A stretch of DNA of 5,337 bases from Anaerolineales bacterium (lineage in GTDB: Bacteria; Chloroflexota; Anaerolineae; Anaerolineales; UBA4823). This document shows positions 1-4,491 of the stretch, piece after piece. Each line of letters begins with the position of its first letter. The stretch's first letter is position 1. Where the stretch lies: the NCBI GenBank assembly GCA_026415275.1, contig JAOAHK010000144.1, positions 1,375 through 6,711 on the forward strand, given 5' to 3'. Under the pieces are notes generated by a model. It was not told where the DNA came from. It saw nothing but the letters and a program-made list of their open reading frames with translations, and ran no database searches. A program made the position numbers and the translations under genes.

Positions 1-428
1 CTTCCGCTTTATCCCGCACCCACAACTTCCGGTGCAGAATACCCAACGGCAACCCGCTCAAACTCACCGTCAACACCGTGGGCACCTTCCTCCCCCACTG
101 CGCTAGGCGGCTCGACACCCCCAGCCCTGGCGTCGACCGATGGGAGGTGAAGCCCAACTCCGTCGGGTCTTGAATCGCCAAAATTACCGATACTTCCTTC
201 ACCCGCTCTCCACGCGCAGGACGTGCGCCTCGCGAAGGCTCTCCGCTTCATAAGTCCCGAAGCAAACAGCCAAAAAGCAGCTTTTGTTTCCGGCCAAATC
301 GCCATCGCTTTGGGGATGCCCGCTTGGTGCTTTTCGGCAAGCTTTTCTACCACCCGAATTATCCGCTTCGTCAAGCGTTTGTTCCCCAATTCTGTATAAC
401 GCAATTCGTCAGCAGCCCAACTGCTCAT
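1..428 (-). pseudogene. Tn5/IS4-family transposase, N-terminal part, two frameshifts, runs off the left edge
   Basis: A DDE (RNase H-fold) transposase for cut-and-paste movement of the surrounding IS. From the ATG at 428 the protein opens with the N-terminal DNA-binding region of the family: WAADELRYTELGNKRL, then GIPKAMAIWPETKAAFWLFAS. The frame is lost near 256-260, where a one-base deletion fits. It continues in a second frame as GTYEAESLREAHVLRVE, then is lost again near 206-210, where a two-base GA duplication fits. A third frame then gives VKEVSVILAIQDPTELGFTS and, further on, LTVSLSGLPLGILHRKLWV to the edge. The D in AIQDPTEL (codon 169-167) corresponds to the first catalytic Asp (D97 in Tn5). 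The uninterrupted minus-strand frame 428-9 is therefore half transposase and half frameshift nonsense. The second and third catalytic residues would lie beyond the window. The start has only a weak, very close GGAAG upstream. Confidence 0.85.
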
Positions 429-486
429 CTTCCAATCACTGCTCTTCCATTTCAGTTGCTATGTCGGTTTACCTCTATTCCCTCCA

Positions 487-505
487 ATTTGTGGGTAAAG
501 ACAAG
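487..505 (-). repeat. Candidate terminal inverted repeat of the IS (Tn5-type end)
   Basis: Read inward from the putative outer end, the 19 bases are CTTGTCTTTACCCACAAAT. They share the length, the leading CT and a TTA..CACAA..T core with the Tn5 outside end, 11 of 19 identities by eye against a sequence recalled from memory. The position just upstream of the transposase start supports the reading. The partner repeat is outside the window, so this cannot be confirmed here. Confidence 0.35.
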
Positions 506-622
506 CTCACAGAGCGAAAGGAGCATAAGGTAGATTCACAAAAGGAGACGCCTGCGTGTGTGGCGGACGAATACCGCCGCTTTTTTCAGACTCGAGACAT
601 GCTCCGTTTCTACGTCTACCCT
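506..622. other. Intergenic stretch between the IS end and the membrane-protein gene
   Basis: These 117 bases separate the inferred IS boundary from the stop codon of the 548-residue membrane protein. Apart from the plus-strand terminator at 560-586 I see no gene, promoter or repeat here. The few open stretches lack a start with a ribosome binding site. If the IS boundary is right, the first bases from 506 would be the target duplication (about nine bases in Tn5-like elements), which cannot be tested without the other end. Confidence 0.4.
560..586 (+). terminator. Intrinsic terminator, plus strand
   Basis: GTGGCGG (560-566) pairs with CCGCCGC (574-580) to give a seven-base-pair stem with one G-U pair around the loop ACGAATA, followed directly by six T residues (581-586). 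This is the canonical rho-independent layout for transcription running left to right. In the opposite direction the stem is preceded by A6 and has no immediate U-tract, so it is a poor terminator for the minus-strand membrane-protein gene that ends at 623. No plus-strand gene is visible to its left; the likely user is a convergent gene beyond the IS. Confidence 0.75.
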
Positions 623-2269
623 TTATCGCCTATGCCTTCGCTGCATCCGCCATACTATCCCCCCGTAGAACAATGCGCTGGCAACTCCCAAGCCCAAGGT
701 GACGAAGAAATCGCTCAATGGCCAGACAAACCGAGTGTAGCGACGCAAATACCACGGTACAAACCACATCAAAACAAGCCCAAGGGCAATCACAACGTGC
801 TTGATCCATGTCTCCTGCCGTTGACGGTAGTTCACCCAAACCCAAGCTGCCAAGAGCACCTGCGGCGCAGCCAGCATCGCCCGATAGCGTGGGTTGTCCC
901 ACAAATCAGCGCCGCCGCGCATTGAGGCAATCAAGATACCAACCCAAACTGCCAGGCTTAGTGCCAACACGAACCGCCGTTCCGAGGACTCAATCCCACT
1001 CGCACGGCGCAGAGCGAGCAGCGGCGCAATAAGCAGAAACGCCAATAAGATCGTCCAGCCCACCGCCCGCCAAACAGCGATCGCCTGCCAAAAAGGCTTG
1101 GCAGATTGAGCAATCAACGCCGCCGGCAAAAGCGGGCGGCTGACCCCATATAGTGTCATCAACGTAAAGCGCGCCCATTCAGGCAAAGGACGGGCGATTT
1201 TCTGCATCCAACCAGAATCTTGTATGCTCAAATAGGTCTGTAGACCAGCGGAGATCTTGAACCACCAGGCGGCGATCGAAAAGGGATTCTGGTATTTGTG
1301 CGGTGCAAAACGCCCCCAACTAAACCAGATACCAACCGCAATCAGGAGTAACACCATCAAGATCGCCGCCCAAACTCGCTTGCGGCGCAATAAGCCTCCA
1401 TCACCACCTATCCCCGCTATGCACAACAACAGAAAAAGAGCCAGTGCGCTGGAGGGTGGTGAGAAAGGGTATGTTGATAATAATCCAACCGCACAAAGAG
1501 CCGCTCCTTGCCACTCGTGCCGATGTAGCCAACGCAAAATCCCGTAAAGGGAGAGCGCAACCAATGGGATGAGAAAAGCCTCGCGCATCTGCGAACTGCC
1601 CAATAACACTGCCTCGGGATAAAGTGCCATGAACCAAGCAGCGAGACGGGCAACTCGCCTGCCAAAAGCGATTGTTCCGATACCCCACACAAAGATTACT
1701 GCTAGCGCTGAAAAGGCAGCCGTCAAGACGATCATTAGCAGCGGTCGGTGCGCATTGCCATCAAGGATTCGATAATAACCTGCACTGAGGAACAATAGAC
1801 CACCATATTGATCAACCTTGCGATAGACACGCCCGGTGATTAATTTGGTCAATGGCAGATCGCTTTTGGCTGCCCGCCAAGCTGCCCGATCGCGATTATA
1901 GGCATCAGCCATCACATACCCGCTGCGCTCGGCAGGCGAACCAAATCCCACCGTCGGGAGAAGGACAAACCAAAGAGCACCTAGCGCCAGACGTAACACG
2001 GCAGCTCCTACCAACAATCTGCCAAGCCATGATGGCGGTTCTTCCCGACGCAACAGATACCAACCCACCCAAAGCACAAAGCTAGCCAATACCAGCGCTG
2101 CTAGGAAATTCCCCCATCCCTCCACATTGCGAAAGCGATTCGAGAGAAAGGCAAGCAGAAAAGCCAGCCCTAGCCAGGCAAGAAAAATGCCCAGGAGGGC
2201 TTTCCACTGTCTAATGATGCCACCGACCTGTTTTGGGGGTTCTGCAAGGGAAAAGGGTTGTGTTTTCAC
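623..2269 (-). CDS. Polytopic membrane protein, GT-C-like (PMT/GT39-like) glycosyltransferase candidate
   Basis: A 548-residue inner-membrane protein with roughly 12 hydrophobic segments (clear ones near residues 23-43, 53-73, 85-104, 176-200, 228-246, 299-316, 402-419, 432-449, 489-507 and 520-540). The layout resembles GT-C transferases that use polyprenyl-phosphate sugars on the outer face. A long first loop (105-175) holds the acidic motif MADAYNRD (D122, D127) and a QYGGLLFLSAGYY segment. A later helix has the YPEAVLLGSSQMREAF motif (E219, R229), typical of GT39/PMT-like proteins in my experience. A C-terminal loop carries DNPRYR before a helix. Donor and acceptor cannot be told. The start is the first possible one: GTG at 2269, with an in-frame TAA three codons upstream and a poor Shine-Dalgarno. 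The C-terminus is basic (RMQRRHRR). It follows rsfS after 67 bases on the same strand and may be co-transcribed. That it is a real membrane protein is sure; the enzymatic class is an inference. Confidence 0.75.
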   Translation of the reverse strand: MKTQPFSLAEPPKQVGGIIRQWKALLGIFLAWLGLAFLLAFLSNRFRNVEGWGNFLAALVLASFVLWVGWYLLRREEPPSWLGRLLVGAAVLRLALGALWFVLLPTVGFGSPAERSGYVMADAYNRDRAAWRAAKSDLPLTKLITGRVYRKVDQYGGLLFLSAGYYRILDGNAHRPLLMIVLTAAFSALAVIFVWGIGTIAFGRRVARLAAWFMALYPEAVLLGSSQMREAFLIPLVALSLYGILRWLHRHEWQGAALCAVGLLSTYPFSPPSSALALFLLLCIAGIGGDGGLLRRKRVWAAILMVLLLIAVGIWFSWGRFAPHKYQNPFSIAAWWFKISAGLQTYLSIQDSGWMQKIARPLPEWARFTLMTLYGVSRPLLPAALIAQSAKPFWQAIAVWRAVGWTILLAFLLIAPLLALRRASGIESSERRFVLALSLAVWVGILIASMRGGADLWDNPRYRAMLAAPQVLLAAWVWVNYRQRQETWIKHVVIALGLVLMWFVPWYLRRYTRFVWPLSDFFVTLGLGVASALFYGGIVWRMQRRHRR

Positions 2270-2301
2270 TCGTATTTACCGAGGATTCTTGCGCAGCAAT
2301 T

Positions 2302-2326
2302 AGCACAGCAAGTTTCCTTGTGCGCT
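2302..2326 (-). other. RNA hairpin with GAAA tetraloop in the rsfS to membrane-protein spacer
   Basis: On the minus strand AGCGCACAAG pairs with CTTGCTGTGCT across a GAAA loop: ten base pairs (one G-U) with a single bulged C. It lies 10 bases after the rsfS stop and 32 bases before the GTG of the next gene. No T-run follows on either strand, so it is not a standard intrinsic terminator. It could stabilise the upstream message, mark a processing point or weaken read-through. A neighbouring TGCGC (2291-2295) could pair instead with GCGCA in the left arm. Confidence 0.5.
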
Positions 2327-2336
2327 AGGTGACAAA

Positions 2337-2681
2337 TTATTGCAGGTGCAGCAGCACCTTTCCAGCGCTCCACAATTCTTCCAAATTGTAATAGGCGCGC
2401 TTTTCTGGAGCAAAGACATGCAGGATAACATCCCCGAAGTCCACCAGCACCCAGCCATCCATACCCTCCCCCTCCAAGCGACCCTTGAAGCGATAGTGCT
2501 CGCGCATCCACTCCACTGCAGCGTCCGCTAGGGCTTGGATCATGCGGTCACTGGTGCCATTACACAGAATAAAAAAGTCGGTAAAAGGAGCAATTTCTCT
2601 CAAATCCAAGAGAAGGATATCCTCCCCTTTTTTGTTTTCTAAAACGTTAACGAGCTCGCGGGCTATTTCTAGTGCGTCCAG
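2337..2681 (-). CDS. rsfS: Ribosomal silencing factor RsfS (DUF143/Iojap family)
   Basis: RsfS binds protein uL14 of the 50S subunit and blocks joining of the 30S, lowering translation in starvation or stationary phase. The whole 114-residue family domain is present: LDALEIARELVNVLENKKGE, then LDLREIAPFTDFFILCNGTS, a central ALADAAVEWMREH helix, then DGWVLVDFGDVILHVFAPEKR and YYNLEELW near the end. The length is normal for the family. The first ATG- or TTG-type start would remove the conserved first helix, which usually begins M-x-A-L-E. The frame opens right after the TGA of thpR (2687-2685), and the only suitable codon is CTG at 2681-2679. It is preceded at ideal distance by AGAGGTGA, a strong Shine-Dalgarno inside the last codons of thpR. 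I therefore place the start at the rare CTG. It is third in the operon after the response regulator and thpR. Confidence 0.9.
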   Translation of the reverse strand: MDALEIARELVNVLENKKGEDILLLDLREIAPFTDFFILCNGTSDRMIQALADAAVEWMREHYRFKGRLEGEGMDGWVLVDFGDVILHVFAPEKRAYYNLEELWSAGKVLLHLQ

Positions 2682-2682
2682 T

Positions 2683-2692
2683 TTTCACCTCT
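2683..2692 (-). promoter_or_regulatory. Ribosome binding site that sets the rsfS CTG start
   Basis: The minus strand reads AAGAGGTGAAAACTG: AGGTGA is a perfect six-base match to the 16S tail, and AGG ends six bases before the CTG. The same bases encode the final K-R-stop of thpR, so termination of thpR and initiation of rsfS are probably coupled. The placement makes the CTG, rather than a downstream TTG, the most likely start. Confidence 0.65.
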
Positions 2693-3287
2693 TTTCAGAA
2701 TTGATTTTTTTAAGCGAAGCTGTAGCGAGCGGAGTGTAAACAGAACCCTCAGGATGAAGATCACTGCGGAATAGGGTCACAGTGGACACTCGCACCACTT
2801 CGACCAAACCTAGTCGCGTGTTCTGGAGGACACTTGCAATGCGGGTTAAGTCATCAACACTGACCTGACGGTTTACCCTGCCGACAGTGATATGCGGCGA
2901 ATAGTCACGTTCTTCGAAGAGGTACCCCAGTCGAGCGGTTTGCAGGTCAATGGCGCGTTGGAGAGAGAGCAATTCCGGCGGTGCGGCAACATGTAACCAT
3001 AACACGCGCGGCCGTTTGAGATTAGGAAAGGCGCCCAGTTCCCCAACGCTAAACTCGAATGGGGAGACTTCTGCTGACTCCTTAATGAGAATTTCCTTAA
3101 TGGCTTCAAGATTGTTGAGCGAAATTTCACCTAAAAATTTCAGTGTAAGGTGGATGTTATGTGGTTTGACCCAGCGAATGGAAACACCTTGAAGCTGTTC
3201 TTGTAGCTTTTGGATGACTTGACCGAGTTTCTTTTGGGTCTCGGAGGGCAGCTCGATGGCGATAAAGGCGCGCAGGACTTGATTCAT
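2685..3287 (-). CDS. thpR: RNA 2',3'-cyclic phosphodiesterase (2'-5' RNA ligase family)
   Basis: A cytoplasmic 200-residue enzyme of the 2H phosphoesterase superfamily; bacterial members hydrolyse 2',3'-cyclic phosphate RNA ends and can join 2'-5' linkages in vitro. Both catalytic H-x-T motifs are intact: HLTL (H46, T48, in NIHLTLKFLGE) and HITV (H132, T134, in YSPHITVGR). The N-terminal strand LRAFIAIELP and a closing VSTVTLFRSDLHPEGSVY segment are also typical, and the length is normal. A longer in-frame reading up to 3410 exists, but the extra 41 residues lie on top of the response-regulator gene and are unlike the family. The ATG at 3287 overlaps the regulator's TGA as ATGA and has no good Shine-Dalgarno of its own, which suggests translational coupling. 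Its stop is followed by AAA and the rsfS CTG in the same frame. Confidence 0.92.
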   Translation of the reverse strand: MNQVLRAFIAIELPSETQKKLGQVIQKLQEQLQGVSIRWVKPHNIHLTLKFLGEISLNNLEAIKEILIKESAEVSPFEFSVGELGAFPNLKRPRVLWLHVAAPPELLSLQRAIDLQTARLGYLFEERDYSPHITVGRVNRQVSVDDLTRIASVLQNTRLGLVEVVRVSTVTLFRSDLHPEGSVYTPLATASLKKINSEKR

Positions 3288-3679
3288 GAGGCGGTTTGGC
3301 GTTGGAGTAATTTTTCGATGGTTTGTTTTAACTCCCAAAAAGCGACCGGCTTGGTGAGGTAGGCAGAAGCGCCCGATAACAATCCCTTCTCTATCTCGCT
3401 GGGTTGACAATTGCCGGAAATCAAAATCACGGGCAAATCATCGAATTGTTTTTCGCTGCGGATACTGCGCAGCAACTCAATGCCATTTCGATCAGGAAGG
3501 ATGATGTCCAACAAAATCAGGTCGGGTTTTTGTTGTCGTAAGAGATCGAGCACTGGCTGAGCAGAATAGGCATGTTGCGCTTGAAAGCCGCAGAGACGGA
3601 TCATCTCCGCCAACATCTCAGCAGTGTCGGTTTCATCTTCAACGATCAGAGCAGTATGTCCACTCGGCTTGGCTACCAT
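3284..3679 (-). CDS. Single-domain response regulator (CheY-like receiver)
   Basis: A 131-residue stand-alone receiver domain expected to be phosphorylated by a histidine kinase. All signature residues are present: the acidic pair E14/D15 in IVEDE, the phospho-acceptor D58 in LILLDIILPDRNG, S88 in ILISG, and K110 followed by P in LTKPV. There is no DNA-binding or enzymatic output domain, so it must act through protein contacts or as a phosphorelay step. No cognate kinase is in the window. The frame is open up to 3844, but that extension would run through the promoter at 3777-3805 and is unlike a receiver. The ATG at 3679 has GAGG four bases upstream and gives the standard length. It is the first gene of an operon with thpR (four-base ATGA overlap) and rsfS. 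The partner functions suggest post-transcriptional or ribosome-level stress control, but this is only inferred. Confidence 0.93.
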   Translation of the reverse strand: MVAKPSGHTALIVEDETDTAEMLAEMIRLCGFQAQHAYSAQPVLDLLRQQKPDLILLDIILPDRNGIELLRSIRSEKQFDDLPVILISGNCQPSEIEKGLLSGASAYLTKPVAFWELKQTIEKLLQRQTAS

Positions 3680-3712
3680 CCTACCTCGATCTGGGTACAA
3701 CACTTCGCCATA

Positions 3713-3741
3713 ATTATAAACGTTTTCTGAGCTTCTAAGCA
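3713..3741 (-). promoter_or_regulatory. Second, weaker promoter candidate (perfect -10, poor -35)
   Basis: A consensus TATAAT at 3718-3713 on the minus strand lies about 34 bases before the regulator's ATG. The hexamer 17 bases upstream, TGCTTA (3741-3736), fits the -35 consensus badly and there is no extended TGn motif. It could be activator-dependent, or chance AT-richness. Confidence 0.3.
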
Positions 3742-3776
3742 GCGTTCCATGAATAATGTAAAGTCCAAGTCTAGCC

Positions 3777-3805
3777 GTTATACTTGTTGGGTGGAGGTTG
3801 TTCAA
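3777..3805 (-). promoter_or_regulatory. Sigma70-type promoter for the response regulator-thpR-rsfS operon
   Basis: On the minus strand TTGAAC (3805-3800) and TATAAC (3782-3777) are separated by exactly 17 bases, each one mismatch from consensus. Transcription would begin near 3770, about 90 bases before the regulator's ATG. It lies between two genes of different function, which fits the start of a new operon. Confidence 0.6.
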
Positions 3806-3858
3806 CTTGACTTTGGGATAGGGTGTGAGGCGCAAGGTTCGCAACTCGGTTTAGAATT

Positions 3859-4491
3859 TCATTGCGCAGGTTTTTCGCGTTGGTATTCGTCAGGGGTATC
3901 CAAGTCTTTCAACACACTTGAAGTATCCACAACCAAATAGTTCACCTTGTCGTTAAGTTTGAGAAAGAAATCGCGCAGCGTTTGAGAGGGAGATAAAGCG
4001 AATAAATCAGCCCATATCGAGCGATCGACTAACCAAGGATGACCGCGACGCATTTGGTAGCTAGGCGCAATTAGGGCATGCCCTTTCTCCTGATAGCATT
4101 GAAGAATAGAGCACACAGTGGAGGCCAAGATTTGCGGTTGGTCGCCGAGCGCGATTAAAGCGGCTTGGGTGGTGGACAGGAGGTGCTCTAGACCCCATTG
4201 GAGCGAGAGAACCATCTCGCCTTCGTAATGGGGATTAAACGTCCAACGCAGAGGAACTGGGCAAGGAAGTTGGTTGAGGAGTTGCTCCACAACCTCGCGG
4301 TGGCCACCTGTAACCACCAAGATCCCCTGTAAACCCTTCTCTGCGCCGCCCTCGGCGATAGCTTGGATAACCGCGCCAAGCACCGTTGTATTTCCCCACG
4401 GCAATGCGAGCTTTGGCTCACCCATTCGCAAGGAACGCCCAGCCGCTAAGACCACCGCTTCGACAGGTCTTAATGATAGAGAACTACTCAA
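3859..4491 (-). CDS. mocA: MocA-like molybdenum cofactor nucleotidyltransferase (NTP_transf_3)
   Basis: A 210-residue cytoplasmic nucleotidyltransferase of the MobA/MocA family. MocA transfers CMP to molybdopterin-Mo to make the cytosine dinucleotide form used by molybdenum hydroxylases. Visible motifs: nucleotide-binding VVLAAGRSLRMGEPKLALPWG (residues 13-33; R22, K27), LVVTGG, FNPHYEGEM before a helix (85-93), metal-binding LGDQP (D117), RRGHPWLV (148-155) and the closing LKDLDTPDEY with D198. These match MocA more than the GTP-using MobA, but the exact nucleotide and cofactor cannot be proved from sequence. The start is TTG at 4491: the frame has no ATG before the LAAG motif, and TTGA overlaps the TGA of the upstream fusion gene. 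GAAGG lies just before it, too close to be an ideal Shine-Dalgarno, so coupling is likely. It forms a tandem pair with the fused MocA domain. Confidence 0.85.
   Translation of the reverse strand: MSSSLSLRPVEAVVLAAGRSLRMGEPKLALPWGNTTVLGAVIQAIAEGGAEKGLQGILVVTGGHREVVEQLLNQLPCPVPLRWTFNPHYEGEMVLSLQWGLEHLLSTTQAALIALGDQPQILASTVCSILQCYQEKGHALIAPSYQMRRGHPWLVDRSIWADLFALSPSQTLRDFFLKLNDKVNYLVVDTSSVLKDLDTPDEYQREKPAQ

Larger units (their letters stand above)
1..505 (-). mobile_element. Partial, decayed Tn5/IS4-type insertion sequence (5' end of element)
   Basis: The stretch holds the N-terminal half of a Tn5-like (IS4 superfamily) transposase reading leftwards off the window edge. The right boundary at 505 is inferred: read inwards on the minus strand from 505, CTTGTCTTTACCCACAAAT matches the 19-base Tn5 outside end, recalled from memory, at 11 of 19 positions, including the first two bases and most of a TTA..CACAA..T core. 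It lies 59 bases upstream of the transposase start, a normal distance for this family. The other end and the target duplication are not visible. The transposase is frameshifted, so this copy could move only if a functional transposase were supplied from elsewhere. The identity of the element type is solid; the exact boundary is a guess. Confidence 0.6.
3680..3858. other. Intergenic region upstream of the response-regulator operon
   Basis: 179 bases between the stop of the MocA-like gene and the regulator's ATG. It contains the TTGAAC/TATAAC promoter and a weaker second candidate, which give an expected leader of roughly 90 or 30 bases. I found no intrinsic terminator after the MocA-like gene, so read-through from that gene into the operon is possible. 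Confidence 0.6.

Noticed and set aside
206..250. GC-rich, partly palindromic stretch in the transposase that could be an inserted repeat
   Set aside because: Read in the second frame it aligns residue by residue with the expected transposase region (LREAHVLRVE), so no insertion is needed to explain it.
284..925. Long plus-strand open frame of 213 codons
   Set aside because: It runs antisense across the transposase start, the intergenic stretch and the end of the membrane-protein gene, passes through the terminator at 560-586, and shows no domain or ribosome binding site.
1077..1084. GCGATCGC octamer, the HIP1 element abundant in many cyanobacteria
   Set aside because: I noticed only one copy in 5.3 kb, which is not enough to argue for a cyanobacterial host.
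2266..2511. Minus-strand 81-codon frame ending one base into the membrane-protein start (GAGTGA), resembling a coupled small gene
   Set aside because: Most of it lies inside rsfS in another frame, and its composition (Gly- and Cys-rich) is what a shifted reading of rsfS gives. The overlap with the GTG is probably chance.
3288..3410. In-frame extension of ThpR to an upstream start
   Set aside because: It overlaps the response-regulator coding region entirely. The family starts at the short LRAFIAIELP strand, matching the ATG at 3287.
3680..3844. In-frame N-terminal extension of the response regulator
   Set aside because: It would cover the best promoter in the window and adds sequence with no receiver similarity; the ATG at 3679 has a ribosome binding site and gives the normal length.
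3806..3880. Possible terminator after the MocA-like gene
   Set aside because: Several TTGCG/CGCAA pieces are present, but no stable stem followed by a T-run could be drawn on the minus strand.
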